Below are positions 8,467 to 17,663 of a DNA stretch of 64,000 bases, one piece after another. Origin of the DNA: an uncultured Oscillospiraceae bacterium. Lineage in GTDB: Bacteria > Bacillota > Clostridia > Oscillospirales > Oscillospiraceae. Where the stretch lies: the NCBI GenBank assembly GCA_934569225.1, contig CAKTKC010000006.1, positions 55,740 to 119,739 on the forward strand. The letters run 5' to 3'. The notes below the pieces were generated by a model. That model ran no database searches, was not told where the DNA came from, and saw nothing but the letters and a program-made list of their open reading frames with translations. How positions within the stretch are numbered: position 1 is the stretch's first letter; the number at the start of each line of letters is the position of its first letter. The translations under genes were made by a program, and so were the position numbers.

Positions 8467-9474
8467 ATGGGTGTTACCATTAAGGATGTAGCCGAGGCGG
8501 CGGGGGTCTCGATTTCCACTGTCTCCAAAGTTCTGAACGGACATTACAGCATTTCCGAAAAGACGGCCGAACGGGTTCGAGGCATCATGCGGGAGATGAA
8601 TTATTATCCCAATGCCAATGCTCAGAGCTTTGCCAGCGGCTCCAATCACACGGTCGTGCTGCTGGCAAACCTTGCCCCCAACGCCGCTTTTCAGAATCCT
8701 CATATGTTTGAGATCATTTCCGGTCTGGAGGAAGCGCTCTGCAAACGGGGGTACCGGCTGATTCTCCGGGGTGCGGATGCGACTTCTGCCTGCGGCATTG
8801 CCGAGGAGATCATCTCCCGCCGCAGCGCGGATGCCATTGCCATTCATGTAGGCGTCATGTCCCATCCCCTGGCCGCCGTGCTGACCCGGCTGCAATTTCC
8901 CCACATTGTTCTGGGTGCGCCGGACTTTGACAGCCAGGTCTGCTGGATTGACAACAGCAACACCTACTCCGGCACAGTCGCCGCAAGCTTTCTTCTGTCG
9001 CGGGGATATAAGCGCCTTGCCTTTATCGGCGGAAAATCCTATGATCTGGGTTCCGCCCTCCGGTTGCAGGGCGTGAAGCAGGGGCTGTCCAACGCCGGGG
9101 CAAAGCTGGAAGATCAATATATCTGGCTGGGGGAATCCACCCGGGCAGACGGCTTCCGCATGGCGGAAGGTCTTCTGAGTCAGAAGGAGCTGCCGGACGC
9201 CATCATCTGCGCCAACAATTACATTGCCCTCGGTTGTGTGGACGCGGTCAATAAAAAGGGGCTTCGCATTCCGAAGGATATCGGCATTATGGCCTTTGAT
9301 AATTTCCCGTTTTCCCAGATTATCGAACCGCCGCTGACGGTGGTGGACATCAACGTCCGGGACATGGGCACTCAGGCCGCAAAGTTTCTGATGGACATTA
9401 TCCGTCGCCCCAATACGCAGATCCAGACCTATATCACGACCTCCAACATCATCGCCAGAGCATCCACACGCTAA
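8467..9474 (+). CDS. LacI/GalR-family transcriptional regulator of the starch module
   Basis: A 335-residue DNA-binding regulator. The N-terminal helix-turn-helix reads VTIKDVAEAAGVSISTVSKVLNG, followed by the hinge helix region and a periplasmic-binding-protein-like effector domain. C-terminal PEDIGIMAFDN-like strands (KDIGIMAFDNFPFSQIIEPPLT) are typical. Placed directly behind the maltodextrin genes it probably responds to a maltodextrin or derived sugar and acts at the palindrome 2406-2425. A GGTGGTGAAG ribosome site precedes the ATG. Confidence 0.92.
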   Translation: MGVTIKDVAEAAGVSISTVSKVLNGHYSISEKTAERVRGIMREMNYYPNANAQSFASGSNHTVVLLANLAPNAAFQNPHMFEIISGLEEALCKRGYRLILRGADATSACGIAEEIISRRSADAIAIHVGVMSHPLAAVLTRLQFPHIVLGAPDFDSQVCWIDNSNTYSGTVAASFLLSRGYKRLAFIGGKSYDLGSALRLQGVKQGLSNAGAKLEDQYIWLGESTRADGFRMAEGLLSQKELPDAIICANNYIALGCVDAVNKKGLRIPKDIGIMAFDNFPFSQIIEPPLTVVDINVRDMGTQAAKFLMDIIRRPNTQIQTYITTSNIIARASTR

Positions 9475-9503
9475 ACCCCGGGATCTGCACAGACCCCGGG
9501 GTT
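9474..9503. terminator. Bidirectional hairpin between convergent genes
   Basis: Nine-bp stem AACCCCGGG/CCCGGGGTT with a 12-base loop between the LacI gene and the convergent glucuronidase operon. On the - strand it is followed by TTTAG. Confidence 0.6.
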
Positions 9504-9505
9504 CA

Positions 9506-9967
9506 TCAGAAGCTTTCCGCCTGTCCGTTCACGATTTCCCGATCCGGCCAGAGAAAATCCAGACTGATTTCACAGAACTTCCACACGCCGTCTTCTTTGA
9601 CGTATCTGTCATAATAGACGCCCACCGTCCCCAGAGGGGACGGTCTTTCCGTTTTCAGAAAGTTATAATCCAGCAGGAAGCAGCTTCCCTTTGCCGTGTC
9701 CGCGCCCGTCAGTTCGATCATATGATTCGTGACCGCGTGAAGCACGGTATAGTATCCGGGGTACATCCGGAAACATTCCAGATAGTTGCGGCGGATCTCT
9801 GGCAGTCCGCGCCATGTACCTCCGTGCCGTGCATTCCAGCGGCATACGGCGTTCTCCGTAAACAGGCCGCAAAGTTCCCGGAGTCTCTGGCTGTCATAGA
9901 ACGCGGAATAGCTGCAGCGAAGCCGGCGGATCTGTTCCAGATCATTCAGCTGTTCCGGTGTATACAT
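9506..9967 (-). CDS. SnoaL-like (NTF2 fold) protein resembling bile-acid 7-alpha-dehydratase BaiE
   Basis: A 153-residue protein of the SnoaL_4 / NTF2-like superfamily, a fold used by dehydratases, isomerases and hydrolases acting on polycyclic or steroid-like compounds. Sequence seen: SYSAFYD at 19-25, WRGLPEIRR, HAVTNHMIEL, AKGSCFLLD, YYDRYVKEDGVWKFCEISLDF. From memory of BaiE (catalytic Tyr30, Asp35, His83, Asp106, Arg146), Tyr20, Asp25, His77 and Asp100 fall at equivalent spacings (5 and 23 residues within pairs), whereas no Arg falls at the fifth position. Last gene of the operon; its first 22 bases overlap the SDR gene. Ribosome site GGGGGTG. A lyase or isomerase acting on the aglycone is an inference; a non-enzymatic NTF2 protein is possible. 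Confidence 0.7.
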   Translation of the reverse strand: MYTPEQLNDLEQIRRLRCSYSAFYDSQRLRELCGLFTENAVCRWNARHGGTWRGLPEIRRNYLECFRMYPGYYTVLHAVTNHMIELTGADTAKGSCFLLDYNFLKTERPSPLGTVGVYYDRYVKEDGVWKFCEISLDFLWPDREIVNGQAESF

Positions 9968-10767
9968 GTTTCTTCACCCCCGCCGTATCCAAGACTTCTG
10001 CAATCCTGCAGGTACCGCAGAAGATAGTTCTTTCCGACAGGCGCCGGGTCCTCCTCACGGATCAGATTGCAGATGGCCAATGCAACGTCCTCCGGCATCA
10101 TCAGAGAGCCGGTGCCGGTCACCTTTTCGATGCTTGCCACATCCGCATCCATGCCCCGGTCAGCAAAATACGACCGCAGCATCCCGGTATAGGTCGCCGC
10201 CGGATCCACTGCGTTCACACGGATCCCGTAGGGGTGCAGCTCCACGGCCATACTCATGTTCAGGCTCATCTGCGCGTATTTGGCCGCATCGTAAGCATGT
10301 TCTTCTGGGGATACCCGGCAGACATCCCGATGCAGATGGTTGGTCAGTACATTGATGATGACTCCCTCCCGCTGCTGAGCCATCAGGGGCGCGGCCAGCA
10401 GTGTGAAGGCATAGGTGCTGCCGGCAAACAGCCGGAGCATTTTTTCCAGTCCTGCCAACCCGTATTCATACGGGTCCTTCAGCATACTGGAGTCTACATA
10501 ATCACCGGCATTGCTGATCAGAATATCCACCTTCTGAAAACGGCGGATCGCCTCCTGAAAAGCTGACCGGATCTGCTCCATATCCGTACAGTTGCAGGTG
10601 ATTGCATGAATCCCGGGCGCAAGGGTTTCCAGCGCCCGGTTCTGCTTCTCATCATTGTCAAAGCTGACAACCGTGGCTCCCTGCCGGGCCAGCATCAGCG
10701 CCGTCGCCTTTCCGATCCCGTTGGCAGCGCCGGTAATGAATGCTACACGATTTTCGTTGATTTTCAT
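9946..10767 (-). CDS. Short-chain dehydrogenase/reductase in the glucuronidase operon
   Basis: A 273-residue classical-type SDR. The dinucleotide motif TGAANGIG is at 12-19, NAG at 86-88 and the catalytic YDAAK with Tyr159/Lys163. At the place of the usual catalytic Ser (about 13 residues before Tyr) the sequence is VLTNHLHRD, so only Thr142 is near; the oxidoreductase chemistry may be altered or Thr may substitute. The substrate is unknown. Position between a glucuronidase and a BaiE-like protein suggests a hydroxyl/keto conversion on the released aglycone, as hydroxysteroid dehydrogenases do. It follows the glucuronidase after an intercistronic terminator and has its own ribosome site AAAGGGG. 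Confidence 0.8.
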   Translation of the reverse strand: MKINENRVAFITGAANGIGKATALMLARQGATVVSFDNDEKQNRALETLAPGIHAITCNCTDMEQIRSAFQEAIRRFQKVDILISNAGDYVDSSMLKDPYEYGLAGLEKMLRLFAGSTYAFTLLAAPLMAQQREGVIINVLTNHLHRDVCRVSPEEHAYDAAKYAQMSLNMSMAVELHPYGIRVNAVDPAATYTGMLRSYFADRGMDADVASIEKVTGTGSLMMPEDVALAICNLIREEDPAPVGKNYLLRYLQDCRSLGYGGGEETCIHRNS

Positions 10768-10789
10768 AGATCTACCCCTTTCACAAAAA

Positions 10790-10814
10790 GGGGGGAGCGG
10801 TAATCACTCCCCCC
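10790..10814 (-). terminator. Intercistronic terminator between glucuronidase and SDR genes
   Basis: On the - strand GGGGGGAG pairs with CTCCCCCC across a 9-base loop and is followed by TTTTTG, a complete intrinsic terminator only about 20 bases before the SDR start. It would reduce expression of the last two genes or be bypassed under control. Confidence 0.75.
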
Positions 10815-10823
10815 CAAAAAAGG

Positions 10824-12593
<1,770 letters not shown>

Positions 12594-12646
12594 TCACCAT
12601 CCTTTTTTACTGTTACTGTCTCTGAAGGGAGCGGAAACCGGGAGAT

Positions 12647-13456
12647 TTATTCGTCGGTTCCCATGGACATCCACGCAGGCTCAAAGCTGTCGGAATCCAC
12701 ATAGTACAGCTCCTCCCGCTCCCAGGTGAAGAAGGCCTGCCGGCGGCACTCCGCGTCCATAACCCCCGCATCTTCCGGCGTGGCTTCCTGGAAGAAAGCC
12801 TCGGTAAGACGGCACATATCCTCCATGCTGTCATATTCCCGCTCACTGACGCGGGTATGGGAGTCCATGGGGGTATGCATGGCGCGATAGCGCAGCGGCA
12901 GCGGATTGCCTGCCCGCAGCTCCGCCTCATCGCTGAGGCGTTCCTGCTCCATCTTTTCCGCCCAGCATTCTCTGGGCACATGCTGGATCTGCCGGTACAG
13001 CACCCGAACCTTCCCGGCCTCAATATTTTTCCGGATCCGCTCCGGATCCCGGGGGGCAGGGGTCGGTCTGGGAATCGCGCAGGCAATATGCTCGGGCTCA
13101 AAGGGCTTCCGGGAAATCGCCTGCATCCACCGGGGAACGGCGGCGCCGGAGTCCAGATAATAGAGCTCGTCTCTGTCCCACTCAATAAGATTGAATTTCT
13201 CCGCATCCAGCCGGGCCAGCGCGTCATTCAGAAACCGCTCCGCGATCAGGCGGCCGAACTCGGCATAGCTCTCAAATATCCGCACACAGACGCGGGTATT
13301 GGTGCTCTCTCCGCCGAACATGGCACGATACCGCCGGGGGAGCGGATAGCCCGCCTTCTCCTCAGCCGCGTCCATGCGCCTTTCCATGTCCAGAAACGCG
13401 GGCCACTGGGAGGCCTTTACCTGCTGTACCTGCCGGTACATAACTGCAACTGACAT
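12647..13456 (-). CDS. Unknown two-repeat protein, paralogue B (possible dimeric alpha-beta barrel fold)
   Basis: I do not recognise the family with certainty. The 269 residues hold two copies of one domain, about 5-111 and 151-263, joined by a Pro-rich linker. Shared pattern: YRQ.Q.V....W.....E...D.AE...G.PLP.RYRAM, then S.TRV..R.F.S, and a closing W.R.ELYY.DS.....W. The beta-alpha-beta-beta-alpha-beta layout and length suggest a ferredoxin-like/NIPSNAP or Dabb-type domain, an inference only. No signal peptide or membrane span. The ribosome site GGGAGGG selects ATG 13456 over an upstream start that has none. Lies between its paralogue (17 bases upstream) and the glucuronidase, so a role in handling the glucuronide or its aglycone is suggested by context. 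Confidence 0.8.
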   Translation of the reverse strand: MSVAVMYRQVQQVKASQWPAFLDMERRMDAAEEKAGYPLPRRYRAMFGGESTNTRVCVRIFESYAEFGRLIAERFLNDALARLDAEKFNLIEWDRDELYYLDSGAAVPRWMQAISRKPFEPEHIACAIPRPTPAPRDPERIRKNIEAGKVRVLYRQIQHVPRECWAEKMEQERLSDEAELRAGNPLPLRYRAMHTPMDSHTRVSEREYDSMEDMCRLTEAFFQEATPEDAGVMDAECRRQAFFTWEREELYYVDSDSFEPAWMSMGTDE

Positions 13457-13473
13457 ATGTTTCCCTCCCGTTT

Positions 13474-14292
13474 TCAGACCCGCGCGGCGGCGTACTCCAT
13501 CCACTTGGGATGGTAGCTGTCGGAATCCACAATGTAAATTTCTTCCCGCTCCCAGCTGAAAAAGCCCTGCCGCCGGATCTCGGCATCCATGGCAGCCTGA
13601 TCGCCCGCGGTGCGATCCTCAATAAAGGATTCCACATCCCGCGCGAAGGCGGCATAATCGTCATATTCCCGTTCATTGATCCGGATCTGGGAATGCTCGC
13701 TTCCAAATTGTCCCCGGTATCGGGAAGGCAGCGGATCTCCGCGGAACTTTTCGGCAGCATCGCTCAGCCGCTCCTGCTCCAGTTTCTCCGCCCAGCACGC
13801 CTTCGGCACTTCCTGAATAATGCGGTACAGGATCCGAAGCTTCCCGGCTCTGATGTTCGCGGCACGCTGCTCGGGAGAAACTCTCACGGGGTCACCGACA
13901 ATATTGGCCTCCTTCATTTCCTCCGGCGACATGGGGCGCCGGGATACCGCCTGCATCCAGCGGGGTACCGGAGAACCGGAGTCAACGTAAAAAAGCTCCT
14001 CCCGTTCCCACTTGATGAGGCTTCTGCGTCTCGCATCCAGCTCCATCAGCGTCCTGTTCCGGTGGCGTTCTTCCAGCTTTTTCCCCAGATCACAGTAACT
14101 GTCAAATACGCGTTCTTCTACACGCACGGTATGGGAATGCTCCGCAGAGAACAGCGGACGAAGCCGCCGGGGAAGCGGATAGCCGGCCTCGGCCTCGGCC
14201 GCGTCCGTCAATTGCTCCAGTTCGAGCTTTTCCTGCCACCGATCCGCAGGAACCTCCTGCACGTGTCTGTATAGTATTTTTAAACCGTTCAT
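13474..14292 (-). CDS. Unknown two-repeat protein, paralogue A (possible dimeric alpha-beta barrel fold)
   Basis: Paralogue of the next gene, 272 residues, again with two domain copies at about 5-113 and 152-265. Conserved landmarks repeated in each half are LYR..QEVP..W.EKLE.E.L.DAAE, PLP.R.R..F..EHS..R..ER..D.Y, and WEREE.(F/I)Y.VDS followed by P.WM. The linker 120-150 is charged. Highly charged and soluble, with no export signal. AAAGGA before ATG 14292 decides the start over a start six codons upstream. A heteromer with paralogue B is plausible because the two genes are adjacent and of equal length. Function unknown; nothing catalytic is obvious, although the invariant W, E, Y and D residues near each repeat end are candidates. 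Confidence 0.8.
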   Translation of the reverse strand: MNGLKILYRHVQEVPADRWQEKLELEQLTDAAEAEAGYPLPRRLRPLFSAEHSHTVRVEERVFDSYCDLGKKLEERHRNRTLMELDARRRSLIKWEREELFYVDSGSPVPRWMQAVSRRPMSPEEMKEANIVGDPVRVSPEQRAANIRAGKLRILYRIIQEVPKACWAEKLEQERLSDAAEKFRGDPLPSRYRGQFGSEHSQIRINEREYDDYAAFARDVESFIEDRTAGDQAAMDAEIRRQGFFSWEREEIYIVDSDSYHPKWMEYAAARV

Positions 14293-14334
14293 ATAAGCGG
14301 TTCCTTTCATGATGATATGCCGTACCCCCGGCCA

Positions 14335-15324
14335 TTACGCTTCCGCCGAAGCCAGCTCAAATTCGTGACGCCGCGCCGCCTCCAGCGCTCTGTTCTCCTT
14401 GATGGTGGAATAGCACATCACGATCAGGACAAAGAACGCAACAACTGCCTGCGTGAACAGGCTGGGGAAGTTGATCGCAGACAGCACCAGATTGACCAGC
14501 TGCATATACAGCGCGCCGACATAAATGGCAATGATCGTATTGATCCTGGGAGCCAGAGATGTGCCGACCATAAAGCACATCATCGCGTCGAAGGCCGTTC
14601 GCATGGTGCCCATGGCAGGGACGGGCTTGGCAACGCCGGAGGTTCCCAGAGAAACCACGGCGTACATTCCGGCAAAGAAGCCGTAGCACAGGAAGCACTT
14701 CAGGCGGGCGCGGTCAATATTCAGACCGCACTGCGCGGCGACAGACGCATTGCTGCCCAGCGCGCGGACATGAATGCCGAAAGTGCGGAAATTGAACATG
14801 TAGTAGGCGAGGATAAAGGCAAAAATACCGAAATAAATGGTGTTGACGGATGGGCCGAACACAATGTATCCGGCAGGGAGGTTCACACCGTTTCCGCCGA
14901 AAATGATGCTGCAGACGCTTTCCACAATCAGCATGACACCGACGGATACAATCATGGAGGGGATCTTCAGCGTGGTATACAGGAACCCGGTCAGGCCGCT
15001 GCTGAGCATACCGACGACAGGGCAGATGATCAGCAGCCCCGGGACTCCCAGATTCAGCTTGAGAGCCAGGTTGCCGCCTACAATGGACGCCAGCAGCATG
15101 GAGGCGCCGACGGAAAAATCGCTGTGTCCGGCAGTCAGGTTGAAGCTCGCGCCCCATGCAAGGATCGCAGGCATGACCGCCTGGATCAGAAGATACTTTA
15201 TATTGCTCAGATAGATCTTATCCGGCATAATGACCGTCAGAGCCAGATAGATCACCGCGGGGATCGCAAACGCTTTTACGATCCCGAAGCAGCTCCTGAG
15301 CAGAGGATTCCGATTCAATTTCAT
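14335..15324 (-). CDS. RbsC/monosaccharide-type ABC permease (second of two)
   Basis: A 329-residue BPD_transp_2 family permease with about eight to ten hydrophobic segments, related to RbsC, XylH and AraH. Characteristic stretches are the LTAGHSDFSVGASMLLASIVGG block and the later VAKPVPAMGTMRTAFDAMMCFMVGTSL region. Together with the permease at 16700 it could form a heterodimeric channel served by the ATPase at 17664. Separated from the binding-protein gene by a strong hairpin. The substrate is probably the glucuronide handled by the operon rather than ribose. Confidence 0.88.
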   Translation of the reverse strand: MKLNRNPLLRSCFGIVKAFAIPAVIYLALTVIMPDKIYLSNIKYLLIQAVMPAILAWGASFNLTAGHSDFSVGASMLLASIVGGNLALKLNLGVPGLLIICPVVGMLSSGLTGFLYTTLKIPSMIVSVGVMLIVESVCSIIFGGNGVNLPAGYIVFGPSVNTIYFGIFAFILAYYMFNFRTFGIHVRALGSNASVAAQCGLNIDRARLKCFLCYGFFAGMYAVVSLGTSGVAKPVPAMGTMRTAFDAMMCFMVGTSLAPRINTIIAIYVGALYMQLVNLVLSAINFPSLFTQAVVAFFVLIVMCYSTIKENRALEAARRHEFELASAEA

Positions 15325-15344
15325 AGTAATGTCCCCTTGTATAC

Positions 15345-15372
15345 CCGCCGGGTCAGGGGTCTGACCCGGCGG
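15345..15372 (-). other. Intercistronic hairpin downstream of the binding-protein gene
   Basis: Perfect 12-bp stem CCGCCGGGTCAG/CTGACCCGGCGG with a 4-base loop and no T run. It directly follows the binding-lipoprotein stop and probably stabilises that part of the mRNA. Confidence 0.65.
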
Positions 15373-15384
15373 TTTCTGCGCCGC

Positions 15385-16506
15385 TTACTTCGTAAGCTTT
15401 GCCATGATATTCTCGTAGTTGTAATCCGTCATTACCTGATGCAGTGCGTCCCAGGAGAAGTCGGGATTGTATCGGACAGTCATATTCCGGATCTCATCCG
15501 CGGAATACAGATCCACATTGGGGTTGTCGATATAGTCCATGAAATTCTGTGCCTCTTCGGCGGAGCGGATGAACATATAGGTCATCAGCAGCTCCTCGCC
15601 GCTCTGGGTCAGCCGATGGCCGTCCATGGCATTGTAGAGCATGGAGAACAGATAGATACATGCGGGAGCCTGACCGCCGCAGACAACTGCCAGATAGCCG
15701 CTCTTGAAGGAATCCACCATGCCGTCGTAGGTATCGAAGCAGGCATACTTGGCGCCCTGCACATTCATGGACTGCAGCGTGGAGCCGATGGTTTCACCGA
15801 TGCCGCTGGAGCCGGCCGCGGACACGATACCCTGGAAATCAGCGTTGGTATTGACAAAGTTCTGCATGACACCCGCAACGGGAGCCATATTGGAATCGCT
15901 GGGTGTGGTAGCCTCGGACAGCTGCTTGCCGCCGAACTCCGCAATGGCTTCCCGGATTCCGTCGTTCCGCAGAGCCTGGGAGGTTCCTTCGGGTGCATAG
16001 TAGGTGCACAGGTTCTTGCAGCCGTATTCCTGGATCAGGATCCGGGTCAGCTCCTTGGCGTTGCCCATGTCATCACCCAGAATGTTGCCGACAAAATAAG
16101 GGTTGGCGCGGACTTCCTTGCTGATTTCCGCATCGTTGATGGTGCGCAGCAGCAGTCCGAAATAGACCTCATTCTTCTGGCACAGCTGGCTCAGTTTCTG
16201 GGAAGTGGTCTCGGCCAGCGGCAGGCAGATAATGCCGTCCACACCGGCGGAGATCAGGTTTTCAGCAGCTGTGATCTGTGCCGTCGTGTCGAAGTCGCCC
16301 AGGGAGAACGTGATCTCACAGTCCAGCGCGGCAGCGGCGCTGTTCAGCAGAGAATAAATTCTTCCGCCGAGGGTGTCCTCCTTGCCGTACAGGATCACAC
16401 CGATCTTGTACTTGCCGTCACCGGCAGTGCCGTTGGAGCTGCCGCATCCCGCAAGAAGAGACAGCATCATAACGAGTGCGAGGGTAAATGCAACGATCTT
16501 TTTCAT
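15385..16506 (-). CDS. Type I periplasmic-binding-fold lipoprotein of the glucuronide-operon ABC transporter
   Basis: A 373-residue binding protein of the RbsB-like superfamily. Lipoprotein signal MKKIVAFTLALVMMLSLLAGC with Cys21; mature N-terminus Ser/Gly-rich. The fold is visible in YKIGVILYGKED, ISAGVDGIICLPLAETTSQ, the VGNILGDDMGNAKELTRILI block and AACF-type strands (YACFDTYDGMVDSFKSG). It is larger than RbsB (about 290), with a roughly 70-residue C-terminal extension after YLFSMLYNAMDGH. Good AAGGAG ribosome site. The ligand is inferred to be a glucuronide or related oligosaccharide because the glucuronidase downstream lacks an export signal. Confidence 0.85.
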   Translation of the reverse strand: MKKIVAFTLALVMMLSLLAGCGSSNGTAGDGKYKIGVILYGKEDTLGGRIYSLLNSAAAALDCEITFSLGDFDTTAQITAAENLISAGVDGIICLPLAETTSQKLSQLCQKNEVYFGLLLRTINDAEISKEVRANPYFVGNILGDDMGNAKELTRILIQEYGCKNLCTYYAPEGTSQALRNDGIREAIAEFGGKQLSEATTPSDSNMAPVAGVMQNFVNTNADFQGIVSAAGSSGIGETIGSTLQSMNVQGAKYACFDTYDGMVDSFKSGYLAVVCGGQAPACIYLFSMLYNAMDGHRLTQSGEELLMTYMFIRSAEEAQNFMDYIDNPNVDLYSADEIRNMTVRYNPDFSWDALHQVMTDYNYENIMAKLTK

Positions 16507-16528
16507 AATGGCCTTCTCCTTTTTTTAA

Positions 16529-16689
16529 GAAGCTCCGATCCGATCGGCAGGCACTGAGAGCGGGAGATTTTCAGGCCGGTCAAAGCATCAAAAGTGAAGA
16601 AATACGGGGTGTCTTTCCTGCCCTTGACGGGGAAAAACCGGGTGAAAATGATCCGCTCTTCAGCCGCAGACGATTGATTCAGAGTTTCC
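16529..16689. repeat. R2 element copy 1 (degenerate)
   Basis: About 160 bp with inverted ends (GAAGCTCCGATCCGATCGG left; CGATTGATTCAGAGTTTCC right) matching the copies at 51429, 56701 and 60143. The central hairpin is decayed. It fills the gap between the permease and binding-protein genes inside one operon. Confidence 0.7.
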
Positions 16690-16699
16690 TTGATTACAA

Positions 16700-17647
16700 C
16701 TATGCCTTGTTGCTTCTGTCGAATGTGAGCGCGACGATCGTCAGGAACAGAATGCCCTTGATGGCGAAGATAATCTCCGCGGGAACGCCCCAGATGATCA
16801 GTCCGTTGCTCAGAATGAAGTAGGTCAGCGCCCCGAGCAGTGCGCTTCTCAGCCGGACACCGGAGCCGCCGGACAAGGGTGCTCCGCCAAGCGTCAGGAC
16901 AATGATGGTGTCCATTTCAAAGCTGGCGCCGGTCTGGGCGGAGATACCGCCGCCGCGGACGATGGTCAGGAAGGAAGAAACGCCGACGCAGAAGCCGGAG
17001 GTCAGAAACGCGAGGATCTTGTACTTTTTCGTGTCAATGCCGCTGAGAAACGCCGCTGTGGGATTGGAGCCGATCAGCCGGTTGTTCCGGCCAATCCGCG
17101 TGTAGTTGAACAGGATGAATGTGACGGCAAGCGTCAGAGCCAGCGCCAGCACATAGAACCAGGTCGCATCCAGCGCGTTGTAGATTGAGGGGCAGATCAG
17201 GCCGCTGCCGGATACGGACTGGACAATTCCTTTTCCGATGAACATCACGCACATACCGGAAACGAAGGCAGGCACCCCGATCACCACATGGACCACACCC
17301 ACAAGGAAGCTCAAAAGCAGCGCCAGCAGAATGCAGGCCGGGAGCATCAGATAGGGATTCAGGCGGGAAACATAGTAGCTCAGCAGACAGCACAGAGCCA
17401 TCTCACCGCCAATGGAAAAATCCATATTTCCGTGGGCAAGTACAAAGGAGGAGCCCAATGCGCCGATCATAACAATGACGGACTGTTTGAGGATCATCGT
17501 CAGGTTTCTGATCCGAAGGAACTTCCCGTTCGTTGTCACGGAAAAGAGTACGATCATCAGAAGAAGACCCAGATAGGGGAACAGCTCCCGGAGAATCCCG
17601 GTCAGTCCTTCTTTTTCGGCAAGCTTTTTTCTTGTTGAGTCAATCAT
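16700..17647 (-). CDS. RbsC/monosaccharide-type ABC permease (first of two)
   Basis: A permease of 315 residues from ATG 17647 (a GTG three codons upstream is possible). Multiple membrane spans with the family blocks VLAHGNMDFSIGGEMALCCLLSYY and IRRGG-like IVRGGGISAQTGASFEMDTIIVLTLGGAPLSGGSG, the conserved region near the ATPase interface. It follows the ATPase gene by 16 bases and is separated from the next gene by an R2 repeat. The presence of two different RbsC-type permeases in one operon, flanking the binding protein, suggests a heterodimer as in autoinducer-2 or nucleoside importers. Confidence 0.88.
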   Translation of the reverse strand: MIDSTRKKLAEKEGLTGILRELFPYLGLLLMIVLFSVTTNGKFLRIRNLTMILKQSVIVMIGALGSSFVLAHGNMDFSIGGEMALCCLLSYYVSRLNPYLMLPACILLALLLSFLVGVVHVVIGVPAFVSGMCVMFIGKGIVQSVSGSGLICPSIYNALDATWFYVLALALTLAVTFILFNYTRIGRNNRLIGSNPTAAFLSGIDTKKYKILAFLTSGFCVGVSSFLTIVRGGGISAQTGASFEMDTIIVLTLGGAPLSGGSGVRLRSALLGALTYFILSNGLIIWGVPAEIIFAIKGILFLTIVALTFDRSNKA

Positions 17648-17663
17648 TCTTTCCACCGCTTTC

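Noticed and set aside
14317..16557. A long open frame on the + strand across two transporter genes and an intergenic hairpin
   Set aside because: Spans two confident - strand genes and their gap; antisense artefact of GC-rich codons.
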